The notes below the pieces were generated by a model. The model saw only the letters and a list, made by a program, of their open reading frames with translations. It had not been told where the DNA came from and searched no databases. DNA of 64,000 nt from Flaccisagitta enflata (Eukaryota > Chaetognatha > Sagittoidea > Aphragmophora), in the NCBI GenBank assembly GCA_965153355.1, contig OZ231126.1, positions 101,432,001 to 101,496,000 of the forward strand, written 5' to 3'. Position numbers and translations under genes: made by a program. Shown here one piece after another: positions 21,584-30,957 of this stretch (position 1 is its first letter; the number at the start of each line of letters is the position of its first letter).

Positions 21584-23679
21584 ATGGCTAAGAACATTGA
21601 AGACATACTCAATTGTAACATTGATTCAGATGAAGACCCGGACTTTGGGTCAGATACCACCTTCGACTCGGAGGCCGACTTCATCCCTTATGACAAGGAC
21701 AACGCTACAACTCCTCTTCCCCCTCGTTGAATCGTTGTCGACGCCTCCAACGCCGCCAACGAAGGTTTGCCGCCTCCTCCTCCTCCTCCCTCTGAAGACG
21801 CTGCCGATGCACCCGACGCCGTCAGCGATTCTTCTTCCCCTCCTCGTCGAATTGTTGTCGACACTTCCGATGCCGCCAACGACTCCTCAACTCCTCCTCC
21901 TCCTCCTGGTGCCGCCGCCGCTGCAACCAACGACTTCGGCGCACCAGTTGAGGAAATCGCTTCCTCCAATTTCCGCCATGACCCCTCCCACTCCTGCCCA
22001 CGCTGCCATGTAGTGAACGGGACCCCTGGACAATGCATCAACGCCAACATTGAAGGCTGGGTCCAGAAGAATGACCCCCGCCCACTGACCAAAGCAGAGA
22101 GTGATGTGCGTGATGTCATGAAGGCCTACGGCTACATGATCAATCCATGTAAGAAGTGAAACTATCAAACATTCGTTTTGGCTCTGTCCTTTGGTTGGTC
22201 TGTCCATCCATCAAATTTGATTTGTTTTTACTTCCTGCCTAACCATTGAACTCGAATTTTTAACTGACAGTAACTTGATTACTGAAAGTTCTTTTTTTTT
22301 TTTCTAATCTCACCATTTTCTTTGAATTCAGCTCTTGTCATGGCCGAGGAAATCCCCCAGGCGCCGGCTTCCTTCGAGGATTTTCGGAGACTCATTCGCA
22401 GATTTGAGGCCTCTCTCAATCTCACCCATGGCGTCATCTTGGCTCGAGGCGCGGGCACCATCACTGGGCCCTACCACGACTACGAGTCCAAGAAGAAAAC
22501 CAAAAATTTAATGGTAAATTCCCTCTATTTGACTCATTGTGACTATGATTTTTTTCTTGTTCATCTTTTTCCCTTTTTTGGGGAGGAAAAATGGATTTAA
22601 GAAACTCGATTTTTTCTGTTCTCTCTACAGAATACCCTATCATTCACCTATGACCGCGCGGAATTGAAGGAAAACTTGGTTTACATTCAAAACCTTGTCA
22701 CCCCCGGCCACGCCACCCCGCACTTCCGACTTCCAGTCCCTCGATTCTGGCATGGTCCGCGGCCGGCGAGCATCCATCAACCGCCGCGCCAACGACAACA
22801 ACCACCGCCACGTCCTCTTGGGCCTCCGCGCCCCCTCATGCCTCCTCCTCCGCCACCGGCGCCGCAACCCAGATTGCTGCCGCCGCCTCCTCCTCCTCCT
22901 CCGACGCCGCAACCTCAGCTGCCTCCGCCGCCTCCTCCTCGTCCATCGCAGCACCGCCACCGCAAGCCCCCGGCGCTGTTGGGGCACCGATCCGATCAGC
23001 GGCCAACCCCTCCTCCTCTTCTTCCACCCCTTTCCGCGCTCAGGATTATCGCCCCCTTCCTGACCATCAGATTATCATAAGTAAGAAACCTGAAAACGAA
23101 AAAGAACCAGTCATAGAATCGAATTCAGTACAGAGCGTCAGACGAGTATTAATGAATGAAGCCAGAAAGATCAATTTGATCGAAAGAAAAGCTCAAGAAG
23201 ACCGTAAAAGAGTATATGATCTGCATCATAGACTCAACCAGATCCCTTCTAATTCCCCCCTATCGAATCTTGAAAATGATCCTTTGAATCTCTCCTCTCA
23301 TCCTCCCAAATGCCGTTGTACAGGTAGAGCCGATAGTCCCGAGAGACCGGCTGTCTCCACCATCAAGCCCGCCACTCTCAAAGACGCTTCCACCAACACC
23401 AAGAGTGTTTGTGGACAGTGCGCTGATGGCACCCCGGCCATTGTCAACCTCAAGCTTGGCAATGTCCCCGTTTCTCCTCATCACATCATCGTCACTTCCA
23501 CCCCTCATACCTCCCCGGCTCAACCTCCAAGAACCGTTGTCAACGCCTCCAACGTCGCCAACGACAACCCTCCTCCTCGATTCTCCTTTGCCGCAATTCG
23601 ACGCAGGGCAGAAGAAGAGGAAAAGAAGAAGAAAGAGGAGAAAGAGAAGGAGGAGGAGAAGAAGAAGAAGAACAATTAG
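21584..23679 (+). pseudogene. third gene downstream of BEL-1 pol, three-exon structure, interrupted
   Basis: An ATG at 21584 opens an acidic N-terminus (MAKNIEDILNCNIDSDEDPD), cut by TGA at 21728 where a sister repeat 120 bp later has CGA. Exon 1 would end at 22148 (CCAT|GTAAGA). Exon 2 is 22332-22513 (acceptor TTTCTTTGAATTCAG, donor ATG|GTAAAT) and exon 3 starts at 22631 (TTCTCTCTACAG); phases match across both introns. Exon 3 is low-complexity Ala/Ser/Pro and needs register changes around 22700-22800 to reach the long frame ending EEEKKKKNN at TAG 23679. One motif, PPR followed by VV(D/N)xSxxAN(D/E), occurs three times (near 21722, 21842 and 23527), tying first and last parts into one gene. 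A CPRC...GQC pair may bind zinc. No known domain. It sits in the env position of BEL-1 but could be a host gene. Confidence 0.45.
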
Positions 23680-24048
23680 AGACAAACTAAGAGTAGAAAA
23701 ACTTAGAATTAAGGAAGTGTGAGTGATGCCGATGAGAAAATTCCAGCCAGTAGATTTAGACTTCTCATTGAAAGTGTATTAACTATCAATTAGTTAATTC
23801 ACTAGTGCCATTTTTATTTTCATTGATTCACCCTCGCTCTTTTATTTATTTTTGCCCAAGTTGCCTTTCATTTGCCCTCGATTTTGATTTGACCTCGTCT
23901 TTTGTTGTTTCAGAACAACAAATTTTGAATCAATTTGAAAGTCTTTGAAATTGAAACCGAAAACTCACAATTTTGATAAAATCAAATAGCATAGCTTTGT
24001 ATGATTATCGACGGGCCGACTTGATCGACTCGCCAAAATCAACCCTCA
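23680..24048 (+). other. AT-rich spacer before gypsy gag
   Basis: Contains a splice-acceptor-like tract (CTTTTGTTGTTTCAG, ending near 23914). An ATG at 24001 is in frame with gag but followed after seven codons by TGA (24022-24024). No LTR copy is recognisable. Confidence 0.4.
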
Positions 24049-25218
24049 TTGTCCCTGAATCAACTGGAGAATCCCGTTACGAGCACTCAACATGATACGA
24101 CTTGGACTGGATTGGATCTTGGCCGGCGACCTGGGCTACGTGCTTTGAAGAAGTCCGATTTTCCACAGCGTGCCCCACAGCAGTCATATGCCGACCATGT
24201 GAAAAGCTTGAGGAACAATGACGCTCGACTTCTGACTATGGGCTATAGTGACAGTGACATTGCAATGGAAATGAATCAGGCTTTGGTTCTAGGCGACAAC
24301 CATTCTGCGTACCTAGCAGCATACATTACCTTTCAGGCACCTGATGTCCTTTCCACGGAATTCCTATTTGACGTCTTGCAGAAGACAGACATTGCAATGG
24401 CAAATTGCAAGCCAGAGCATCGTTGGAATGAGGTGAAATGCCACAAGGATGACAGCAACACAGAGTGGCTTGAGAGGGCATCACGTGAATATGATGCAAT
24501 CTATCCTGACGTCAAAGACCCCAACAGACGTTTTTTGGACATCAAGGAAAGGTTCATTGATGGGGGAGATTTTCCAGCATACTTCTTTGACAAGCTGGCG
24601 CAATTTGCCAGTTTTTCGGAGCTGACATGGGGCCTTTCGCAATTTGAGAAACGAGAAGCTGAGCGACGAAGGTGGAATAACAACAGGGCCAACAACAACA
24701 ATGCCAATTACAACAGAAATTATGGCAACAACAACAACTACAACAACAACAACAACAACGTCAACAACAACAACCAAAGAAATGCGTTGCCAAATCCTGC
24801 CCCGCCTCAGAGGCAAAATCAGGTCCAAGGGGCATTCATTCCAAATCCGTTTTTGGCACAAGCGCAATTCCAGAATGAGCCCGTTGCTCCAGTGGCCAAC
24901 AATCAACCCAACGTTGCGATGGTTGCTCCTGGTGCGGCATCGGACCCGCCTCAACTCCGAATGTACACGTTGAAGGATGGATCAGTCAGTTTCCGCCCAC
25001 CTCCTAATCAGCGCAAAAAGGCACCGGCTGGAAGTGCAAGGGCCCCAACTGGTGCGGAGGATGATCCGGCAGTAAAGTTTAGTTTTTGCACACACTGTCG
25101 CCAATTTGGTCATCCTTCCTCTGTTTGTCATTTTGAGAGCTATTGTTCCCGCTGTTTAATTGAGGGCCGTCATGACGACAAAAAGTGCCCCACCGGGGTT
25201 TCTGGCTTGCAAGCATGA
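24049..25218 (+). CDS. gag: gypsy-type Gag with zinc knuckle and UBA-like segment
   Basis: About 389 codons, open from just after TGA 24022; the first internal Met is near residue 64, so initiation is upstream by splicing, at the ATG 24001 with readthrough, or at a non-AUG codon. Residues 52-95 contain LLTMGYSDSD, NQALVLGDNHSA and a closing AAYI, which resemble the three-helix UBA fold (MGF/Y loop, conserved Ala-Leu, late hydrophobic helix). A helical capsid-like region follows (about 100-210), then Asn-rich low complexity (NNNNYNNNNNNVNNNNQRNA), a Pro/Gln linker and a Cys-His knuckle (CTHCRQFGHPSSVC) with a further SYCSRC pair. The frame ends at TGA 25216-25218 in register with pol. Confidence 0.8.
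   Translation: MSLNQLENPVTSTQHDTTWTGLDLGRRPGLRALKKSDFPQRAPQQSYADHVKSLRNNDARLLTMGYSDSDIAMEMNQALVLGDNHSAYLAAYITFQAPDVLSTEFLFDVLQKTDIAMANCKPEHRWNEVKCHKDDSNTEWLERASREYDAIYPDVKDPNRRFLDIKERFIDGGDFPAYFFDKLAQFASFSELTWGLSQFEKREAERRRWNNNRANNNNANYNRNYGNNNNYNNNNNNVNNNNQRNALPNPAPPQRQNQVQGAFIPNPFLAQAQFQNEPVAPVANNQPNVAMVAPGAASDPPQLRMYTLKDGSVSFRPPPNQRKKAPAGSARAPTGAEDDPAVKFSFCTHCRQFGHPSSVCHFESYCSRCLIEGRHDDKKCPTGVSGLQA
25216..25218 (+). promoter_or_regulatory. in-frame UGA between gypsy-type gag and pol, candidate readthrough site
   Basis: Codons run CAA GCA TGA GAT TGC CAG GCG GCC ATG. Gag ends Gln-Ala exactly as in BEL-1. Pol's first ATG is only 15 nt downstream, so re-initiation is an alternative here. Confidence 0.45.
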
Positions 25219-25233
25219 GATTGCCAGGCGGCC

Positions 25234-28200
25234 ATGACGTCAACAGGAGACCAGATTCATTCCTTTTATTATGCATTTTCCAAAGCTTACTATAATGATG
25301 TTTCTCACGCCACTAACATTCCCTCACAACTACCAAAAATTGTGTCGAAGCATTGGCCACTCTTTGCTTCTTTTTTGGCCGCAGAGCCAACGTTGAGCCA
25401 CTTGAAACTGCCTTCAGAATATGAAAAAAGTCTTCTGTCAAATAAACACCAACCTACATTTGTCGAGCTTTATGCCACAAGTCTCCTGTATGGCGTCAAT
25501 ATCAAAGTTTGCCGTGGAGAGAGAATTATTGATGTTTGTTCCCATCTTGATCGGTCTGTCACCCTTGTGCATGACTATCATAACAATTTGTATTCTCCAT
25601 TTGTATGGGAAGAGGCACTTCCTGATACCTTTTCTTTTTTGCCGGATACTGAAGAAACCACATCCAACAAGAACACCATCTCGAATACACTGCATACAAA
25701 TTCAGACCCTGATGAAATCCAAAATGAAAAGTTTTGCATAGACACCAACTCTCCATGTTTCCTTCAACTAAGTTCTTTTCGTCCCACTTTAGTTGAAAAA
25801 TTACTAACTGACAATATGTCAGAAGCAGATGCTGAAGTATTGAAAAGTTTGTCCAAACTGTCTTTTGACTGTTCTGCTGCAGCTTCAGACTCAAATGACA
25901 CTGTCTGTTTGGGTGTCACTGAAAAATCTGATTCTGAGAACTTGGCAGCTTCTGTGAGTAGGTCACCTCCTGACTTGTTGTCCTTGATGTCATCTTGGGA
26001 CACTTTGGGGAACGGCACTCATGTACAGCCTGTCTTATCTGAGCCACAACAACAGCCAGGGGACCAATATTACTTGCTGGGGATAATAGGGTGTCCCCAA
26101 AAGATGTTAATCGATAGTGGTAGCAGTTACAACATCATCTCACGCAAAAAGGCCCTTGAGCTGGGAGGAACTCTTATGCCTGCGCCTAGCATAGTGATTA
26201 AGACTGTAAGTGGACATATAAGAGTTAATACAAAAGTCACCCTTGTTGTTGATGTAATTGTCTGTAAACTTGAAGTTGAATTTGTTGTTGCCAGCGACCC
26301 GGCGTATCATACAGACCTTATTCTTATTGGCAGTCCAGCATTCATGGCGTATGATGTCATTATAGACTGCAAGTCCAAAACTGCGACGTTCAGTAACACA
26401 ATCACAATTCCTTTGATCACAAACGCTGAGACAGCAAATGAACACTTGAGATACCTGGCCAGTAGTTACGCCAGCTTGGTTGGGTTTGATGTTCTTGCTC
26501 CTCATGACATCACAATGGAACCTGAGTCACTTGTGATGGTGGATTTTCCAACTCCTCCTCTCACTGCCATGCGTCTAAGAAACAGCTTTGTCCACTTTGA
26601 GGCTGAACATATGCGCCAGACCCAAGTTTTCTTGTTTGACCTTTTGATCACTCCTGAGACAGATTGGAGTAAGCCCCTCAGAATTCCAGTTAGAAACAAA
26701 TCTTCAAAACGAATTCTTTTGAGAAGGGGCAAAAGGATGGGTGTTCTCAAAATGCTCATGGACATTGACAGAGCAAAGAAGCTTGAATCTTTCCCACATG
26801 CCACATATTCCACTCTTTTGCCCAAGAACAATAAATTACCTTCTGAGTTTGTTGGTAATGGAGCATTCCTCACAGAAACCATGGAAATTGAGAACTTAAA
26901 TGAGATGACAGAGACAGACCCTTTTGAATATGGGGTTGAAATACCTCAGTGGTTGGAGCAGAAAATGGATCAGTTGAATCTGGACTTTCCAGAACCAAAT
27001 TGTGACATGACAAGGGTCACGGCTAGAGATGACAAATCACAAGAATTGATAGACAAAGAAGTGAAAGAAAATCAGGAGATGGTGTCTAAATACTGGGAAG
27101 AAAAAGGCAAGGACCATCTCACCTCTCTTGTCACAATTGCTGATGATTTTGATGAACAACAAAAGCAGGCAGTTCTTGACTTGACATGGAAGTATAGGGC
27201 GGTGATGGGTAATAAATTGTCCCATTGTAGGGCAGGACTTCGATTTTTTGCGTTGGATATGGCCTTTGATCCGGCATTGATTACAGCTGCGCCACCTCGA
27301 GGCAGTTCCTTGTTCCAAAAACAACTTTTGTCCCGCTTCTTGGAAGTGTATGTTAATGCAAACATCTTGGAACCCTCTACTAGCTCAGCTTTGTCCAACT
27401 GTTTTTTGGTTGAAAAGAAAAACAACACAATCAAAACTAGTGATGATTTGAAAAAGGCCACACATGAAGATCTAGCAAAGAGCTACCGATTGGTAGCGGA
27501 TTTGAGCCATATAACAAAGGCTATCAGGCCTTTCAATAGCGAAATGGTTGGCATGCCCCGCTTTTTGTCTTTTCTTGTGGCTGGTCGAAGGTACCTTACA
27601 TTAGATGGATTTTCTTTCTTTTATCAAGTGGCACTTACCAAACGCTCAAGGCCCGTTACAGCCATGCATTGTGCAGGCGACACTCTTCAGTTTGGGAGAG
27701 TGACCATGGGAGCAAATCCAGCATCTCAAGGTACACAACGAATTTTAGAACTCATCTTTAGAGACATACCTGCTCCTGAGAGGCTTCTTTTTGCTGACAA
27801 TTTCAATTTTCACAAGGCCACATCAAATGAGATTATTGAGTTGTATGGCGAAGTTCTTCAGTTATGTCTTTATCATAATTTGCTCCTGAAACCAGAGGAA
27901 ATCTCAGTGGGCACGAATGTTGAAAGTGATTCAGAATTGGTCCTTCTTGGTTATGCATTTCGAGGGGGAAGAGTCTACCCTCCAGCAAAAAAGATCTCGG
28001 AATACAAGAATATGGCACTCCCTACCACCTACAAGAAAGTTAAAGGGATTGTTCAAAGCCTGTCTTTTTTTCGATGCATGTCACCAGCATTTGCTAAATA
28101 TCATTTTGAACTTTCAATGGAAATTCAGAGGCAGAGACAGGCTAACTCGCGCTTCACTTTAACAAATGAAATGACAAGGTTGTTGAGATTGCTGCTAAGC

Positions 28201-30855
28201 ATCATTGTTAACAGCAACGGGCTGTCTGTGCTTAGTCAAATTGACATTTCGTCAAACACCTTCATTGTATACACTGATGCATCAGGCTCAGTTTGGGGCG
28301 GTGTCTTAACAATTCTGCGAAACAGGCTCTTGGTGGCTGTCTATGCTGTTAGTAGGTGCCTCCCAGTCTCTCAGAGGGCTTTCTGTTCAAATAGACGCGA
28401 AGCCATTGGCTTTTACAACTCTCTTATGGCCCTCGCACCTTTCCTTAAATTCAAAAAATTTCTGGTGGTCACTGATAGTGCCTGGTTGCATGGTGCACTA
28501 CGGTCTCCTATCAAATCATTACCATCAACAGTCAGAAGCTATCTGGCCTCTAGTCGGGAAGAATTCTTTTTTAGGACGGTTCTGTGCCGTTCTGAGGACA
28601 ACTTGTCTGATTGTCTTACAAGGTTTGTGGCCCCAGATGAGCCCATGACTTTAGCCGACTCTGAACTTGACTGTCATCTGTATATCAAGAGGAAAGAAAA
28701 GAGTTTACACATGGCAGACCAGCTTCTTGATGAGGACACAGCTGACATGTTACAATCAGTAAATGAGAATTTTTCATCGGGTACGCATCAAGATGTGGAG
28801 GATGATATCACCAAGTCAGTGACAGATGAAGTGCCAATGTGCTATGCAGCAATGAAAGATGATGCTTTTTTACATGCTGAGGAGCAAATACCATGCTCAG
28901 ATGATAAAATGTGCTGTGTTTTGGATCATGACATCAACCACTCTGATGAACTGCCCAAATGCAATGCAGCCACAAGATCTAAAGCAAAGGGAAGTCAATT
29001 GCATCAGCCTCTAGGTGGACGAATTTCAAAGCGAGGTAAGGGAAAAGCGAAGAATGAAGATTCCCTTGCCAAGTTTGCAAAAGAAGTGAAAATCACAGAA
29101 GAATCTACCTGCCTGCCAATTGACGACCAAAATGACGCTGAAAACTTCCAGGAGGATATAATGCCAGAAATACAGAAAGACATTCCATCTAAATTCAACA
29201 GCATTCCCTTGACTATTGCTGGCAAACATAACTTTTCTGTTTCAATTCCTATGGATGCAAATGGAATATTGATCACCCCAGTTGCTGTTAACAGGATTAA
29301 TACAGAGCAGTCTGGGGAACCAACTGTAGTAGTGCCTGCCACAGAGAATTGCGAGGAAGAGACAGATGACCATTACATTGAGCCTGTACAGAGACCATAT
29401 TCTGCAGATGACACACTTGGGGCCTGTGCTGTATTTCCTACCGATGTAGATACCTTGGAGATTGTTAGAGACTACAAAAACAATCCAGACAGCCTCAATT
29501 ACATTGTTAAAGAGTGTGCATCTATTTTTGGCTCTAGTGAGGATGTTATTCTTCCACAGGTTGCATCAATGACTTCTCCTCCATCAAACTTTGATTTTGT
29601 GCATGGTCAGAGCCTAGACAATGATATAATAGCTTTGATTGACCTGATAAAGAAAGATGCCAATCCCATCCCACACCAGATTTATCATCGGTCTCCATAC
29701 TTCAACTATCTGTATAAGCACAAGAACAACCTGTGTGTGGAAAATAATCTTCTCTATTATACAAGCCTTTCCCAAGATGGCGAAATTTACAGAGCTTTAG
29801 TTGTTCCAGCAGATATGAGATATGATTTATTGAAGGAAATTCACCTGAATCTTAGCCATATCAATCCTATCAAATTGGAACAACAAGTGCAAAAGAGCTA
29901 TTATATTGCAGAAGTTCGCAGGTTTTCACATCAAGTTTTTCAGGATTGTGAAAATTGTAGGCTAAGTCAAAATGCTACTATGGCAAAAGGAAGAGACGTG
30001 CCGATTCATGCATACAAGCCTAATATCACTTGGCATGCAGACTTGCTGGCCATGCCCTCAGAGTCGGGTTTCAACTTTCTGTGTATATTTGTTGATCTCT
30101 ACTCACGATACATCCATTGTCGGGAGATTAAGAACAAAACCGCAATGGAAATAGCTGACGCTTTGATAGGCATTGTGTTGGACAGACAAACCTGTCCACG
30201 ATATCTTCTTACAGATTTGGGCCTGGAATATGAAAACCAAATTATGGATGCTCTTGCAAAATCTCTGAAAACCTCAAAAATATCGCTTAGGCCAAGCCAA
30301 AAGGACTCAAATTTGGCCGAATTGACGCATAAACGGTTCCTACAGATTGCCAGAAGAAACTATGCTGACACGAAGTCATGGCGAGGCCTTTGGCCACAGG
30401 TAATATACGCTCTCAATGTTGCGGAGCTAAATTTTGGGGGAGTTATGATTTCTCCTTTGGAGTTATATACAGCAGAAGTCCCTGAGATTCTGCCATTAAT
30501 TCCGGATAAGGCTAAAAATGAAGGTAAAGACTTCTGTGTCAGTAGGGTGAACCGTATGCATGAAATCCTTACTCTCGTATGTAAACACAGAAACGTCCAT
30601 TCAAGTTTGCTCATACAAACTGATGATACACAACAATATCAGGAGCAAGAAAAAGTGCTCATTTGGCGTGAGTTTGTGCAAAAACAGAAATTCACTGGTG
30701 TTAAATCACTACATCACAAGCTCATTTCTAGATGGGAGAAGGCAATTGTCATTAAGAAAAGCGGTGATAACTATTTGGTACGTCCTACTGAAGGAGGAAA
30801 GGAAAGAGTGGTGCATAGAAGGACTATGAAGAAAATAGCGCTAACCACTGATTGA
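25234..30855 (+). CDS. pol: Ty3/gypsy-type Pol polyprotein with N-terminal OTU-like domain
   Basis: An intact 1873-codon frame. Residues 1-125 resemble an OTU peptidase: GDQIHSFYYAF at the position of GDGNCxFRA, PTFVELYATSLLYGVNIKV as the central helix-strand, and DYHNNLYSPF near the catalytic His; the usual Cys is not evident. Protease: IDSGSSYN (Asp294). RT: motif A LTLDGFSFF (Asp791); motif C LLFADNFNF (Asp855 then Asn856 for the usual second Asp). RNase H: VYTDASGSVWGG (Asp1015), VVTDSAWL, LSDCLTRF. An acidic spacer of roughly 300 residues follows. Integrase: HHCC zinc site (HLNLSH, CENCRL), then D1603, D1661 and E1696 with DD35E-like spacing. The C-terminal part (KLISRWEKAIVIKKSGDNYL) looks like a GPY/F module. 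The end is TGA 30853-30855. Confidence 0.9.
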   Translation: MTSTGDQIHSFYYAFSKAYYNDVSHATNIPSQLPKIVSKHWPLFASFLAAEPTLSHLKLPSEYEKSLLSNKHQPTFVELYATSLLYGVNIKVCRGERIIDVCSHLDRSVTLVHDYHNNLYSPFVWEEALPDTFSFLPDTEETTSNKNTISNTLHTNSDPDEIQNEKFCIDTNSPCFLQLSSFRPTLVEKLLTDNMSEADAEVLKSLSKLSFDCSAAASDSNDTVCLGVTEKSDSENLAASVSRSPPDLLSLMSSWDTLGNGTHVQPVLSEPQQQPGDQYYLLGIIGCPQKMLIDSGSSYNIISRKKALELGGTLMPAPSIVIKTVSGHIRVNTKVTLVVDVIVCKLEVEFVVASDPAYHTDLILIGSPAFMAYDVIIDCKSKTATFSNTITIPLITNAETANEHLRYLASSYASLVGFDVLAPHDITMEPESLVMVDFPTPPLTAMRLRNSFVHFEAEHMRQTQVFLFDLLITPETDWSKPLRIPVRNKSSKRILLRRGKRMGVLKMLMDIDRAKKLESFPHATYSTLLPKNNKLPSEFVGNGAFLTETMEIENLNEMTETDPFEYGVEIPQWLEQKMDQLNLDFPEPNCDMTRVTARDDKSQELIDKEVKENQEMVSKYWEEKGKDHLTSLVTIADDFDEQQKQAVLDLTWKYRAVMGNKLSHCRAGLRFFALDMAFDPALITAAPPRGSSLFQKQLLSRFLEVYVNANILEPSTSSALSNCFLVEKKNNTIKTSDDLKKATHEDLAKSYRLVADLSHITKAIRPFNSEMVGMPRFLSFLVAGRRYLTLDGFSFFYQVALTKRSRPVTAMHCAGDTLQFGRVTMGANPASQGTQRILELIFRDIPAPERLLFADNFNFHKATSNEIIELYGEVLQLCLYHNLLLKPEEISVGTNVESDSELVLLGYAFRGGRVYPPAKKISEYKNMALPTTYKKVKGIVQSLSFFRCMSPAFAKYHFELSMEIQRQRQANSRFTLTNEMTRLLRLLLSIIVNSNGLSVLSQIDISSNTFIVYTDASGSVWGGVLTILRNRLLVAVYAVSRCLPVSQRAFCSNRREAIGFYNSLMALAPFLKFKKFLVVTDSAWLHGALRSPIKSLPSTVRSYLASSREEFFFRTVLCRSEDNLSDCLTRFVAPDEPMTLADSELDCHLYIKRKEKSLHMADQLLDEDTADMLQSVNENFSSGTHQDVEDDITKSVTDEVPMCYAAMKDDAFLHAEEQIPCSDDKMCCVLDHDINHSDELPKCNAATRSKAKGSQLHQPLGGRISKRGKGKAKNEDSLAKFAKEVKITEESTCLPIDDQNDAENFQEDIMPEIQKDIPSKFNSIPLTIAGKHNFSVSIPMDANGILITPVAVNRINTEQSGEPTVVVPATENCEEETDDHYIEPVQRPYSADDTLGACAVFPTDVDTLEIVRDYKNNPDSLNYIVKECASIFGSSEDVILPQVASMTSPPSNFDFVHGQSLDNDIIALIDLIKKDANPIPHQIYHRSPYFNYLYKHKNNLCVENNLLYYTSLSQDGEIYRALVVPADMRYDLLKEIHLNLSHINPIKLEQQVQKSYYIAEVRRFSHQVFQDCENCRLSQNATMAKGRDVPIHAYKPNITWHADLLAMPSESGFNFLCIFVDLYSRYIHCREIKNKTAMEIADALIGIVLDRQTCPRYLLTDLGLEYENQIMDALAKSLKTSKISLRPSQKDSNLAELTHKRFLQIARRNYADTKSWRGLWPQVIYALNVAELNFGGVMISPLELYTAEVPEILPLIPDKAKNEGKDFCVSRVNRMHEILTLVCKHRNVHSSLLIQTDDTQQYQEQEKVLIWREFVQKQKFTGVKSLHHKLISRWEKAIVIKKSGDNYLVRPTEGGKERVVHRRTMKKIALTTD

Positions 30856-30957
30856 TATACTTGTTCAATTGGCACAATTACAACAGCCTACTAAGAGACG
30901 AAAGGAAAAAATGGTGCACAGAAGGACTAAATGAAAAAGTAGTAATGACTACTGATT
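30795..30957 (+). repeat. two-copy duplication of the pol 3' end
   Basis: GGAAAGAGTGGTGCATAGAA...ACCACTGATTG at the end of pol recurs about 100 bp later as GGAAAAAATGGTGCACAGAA...ACTACTGATTG. The second copy lies outside the frame and has diverged. This is a local duplication of coding tail, not an LTR. Confidence 0.75.
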
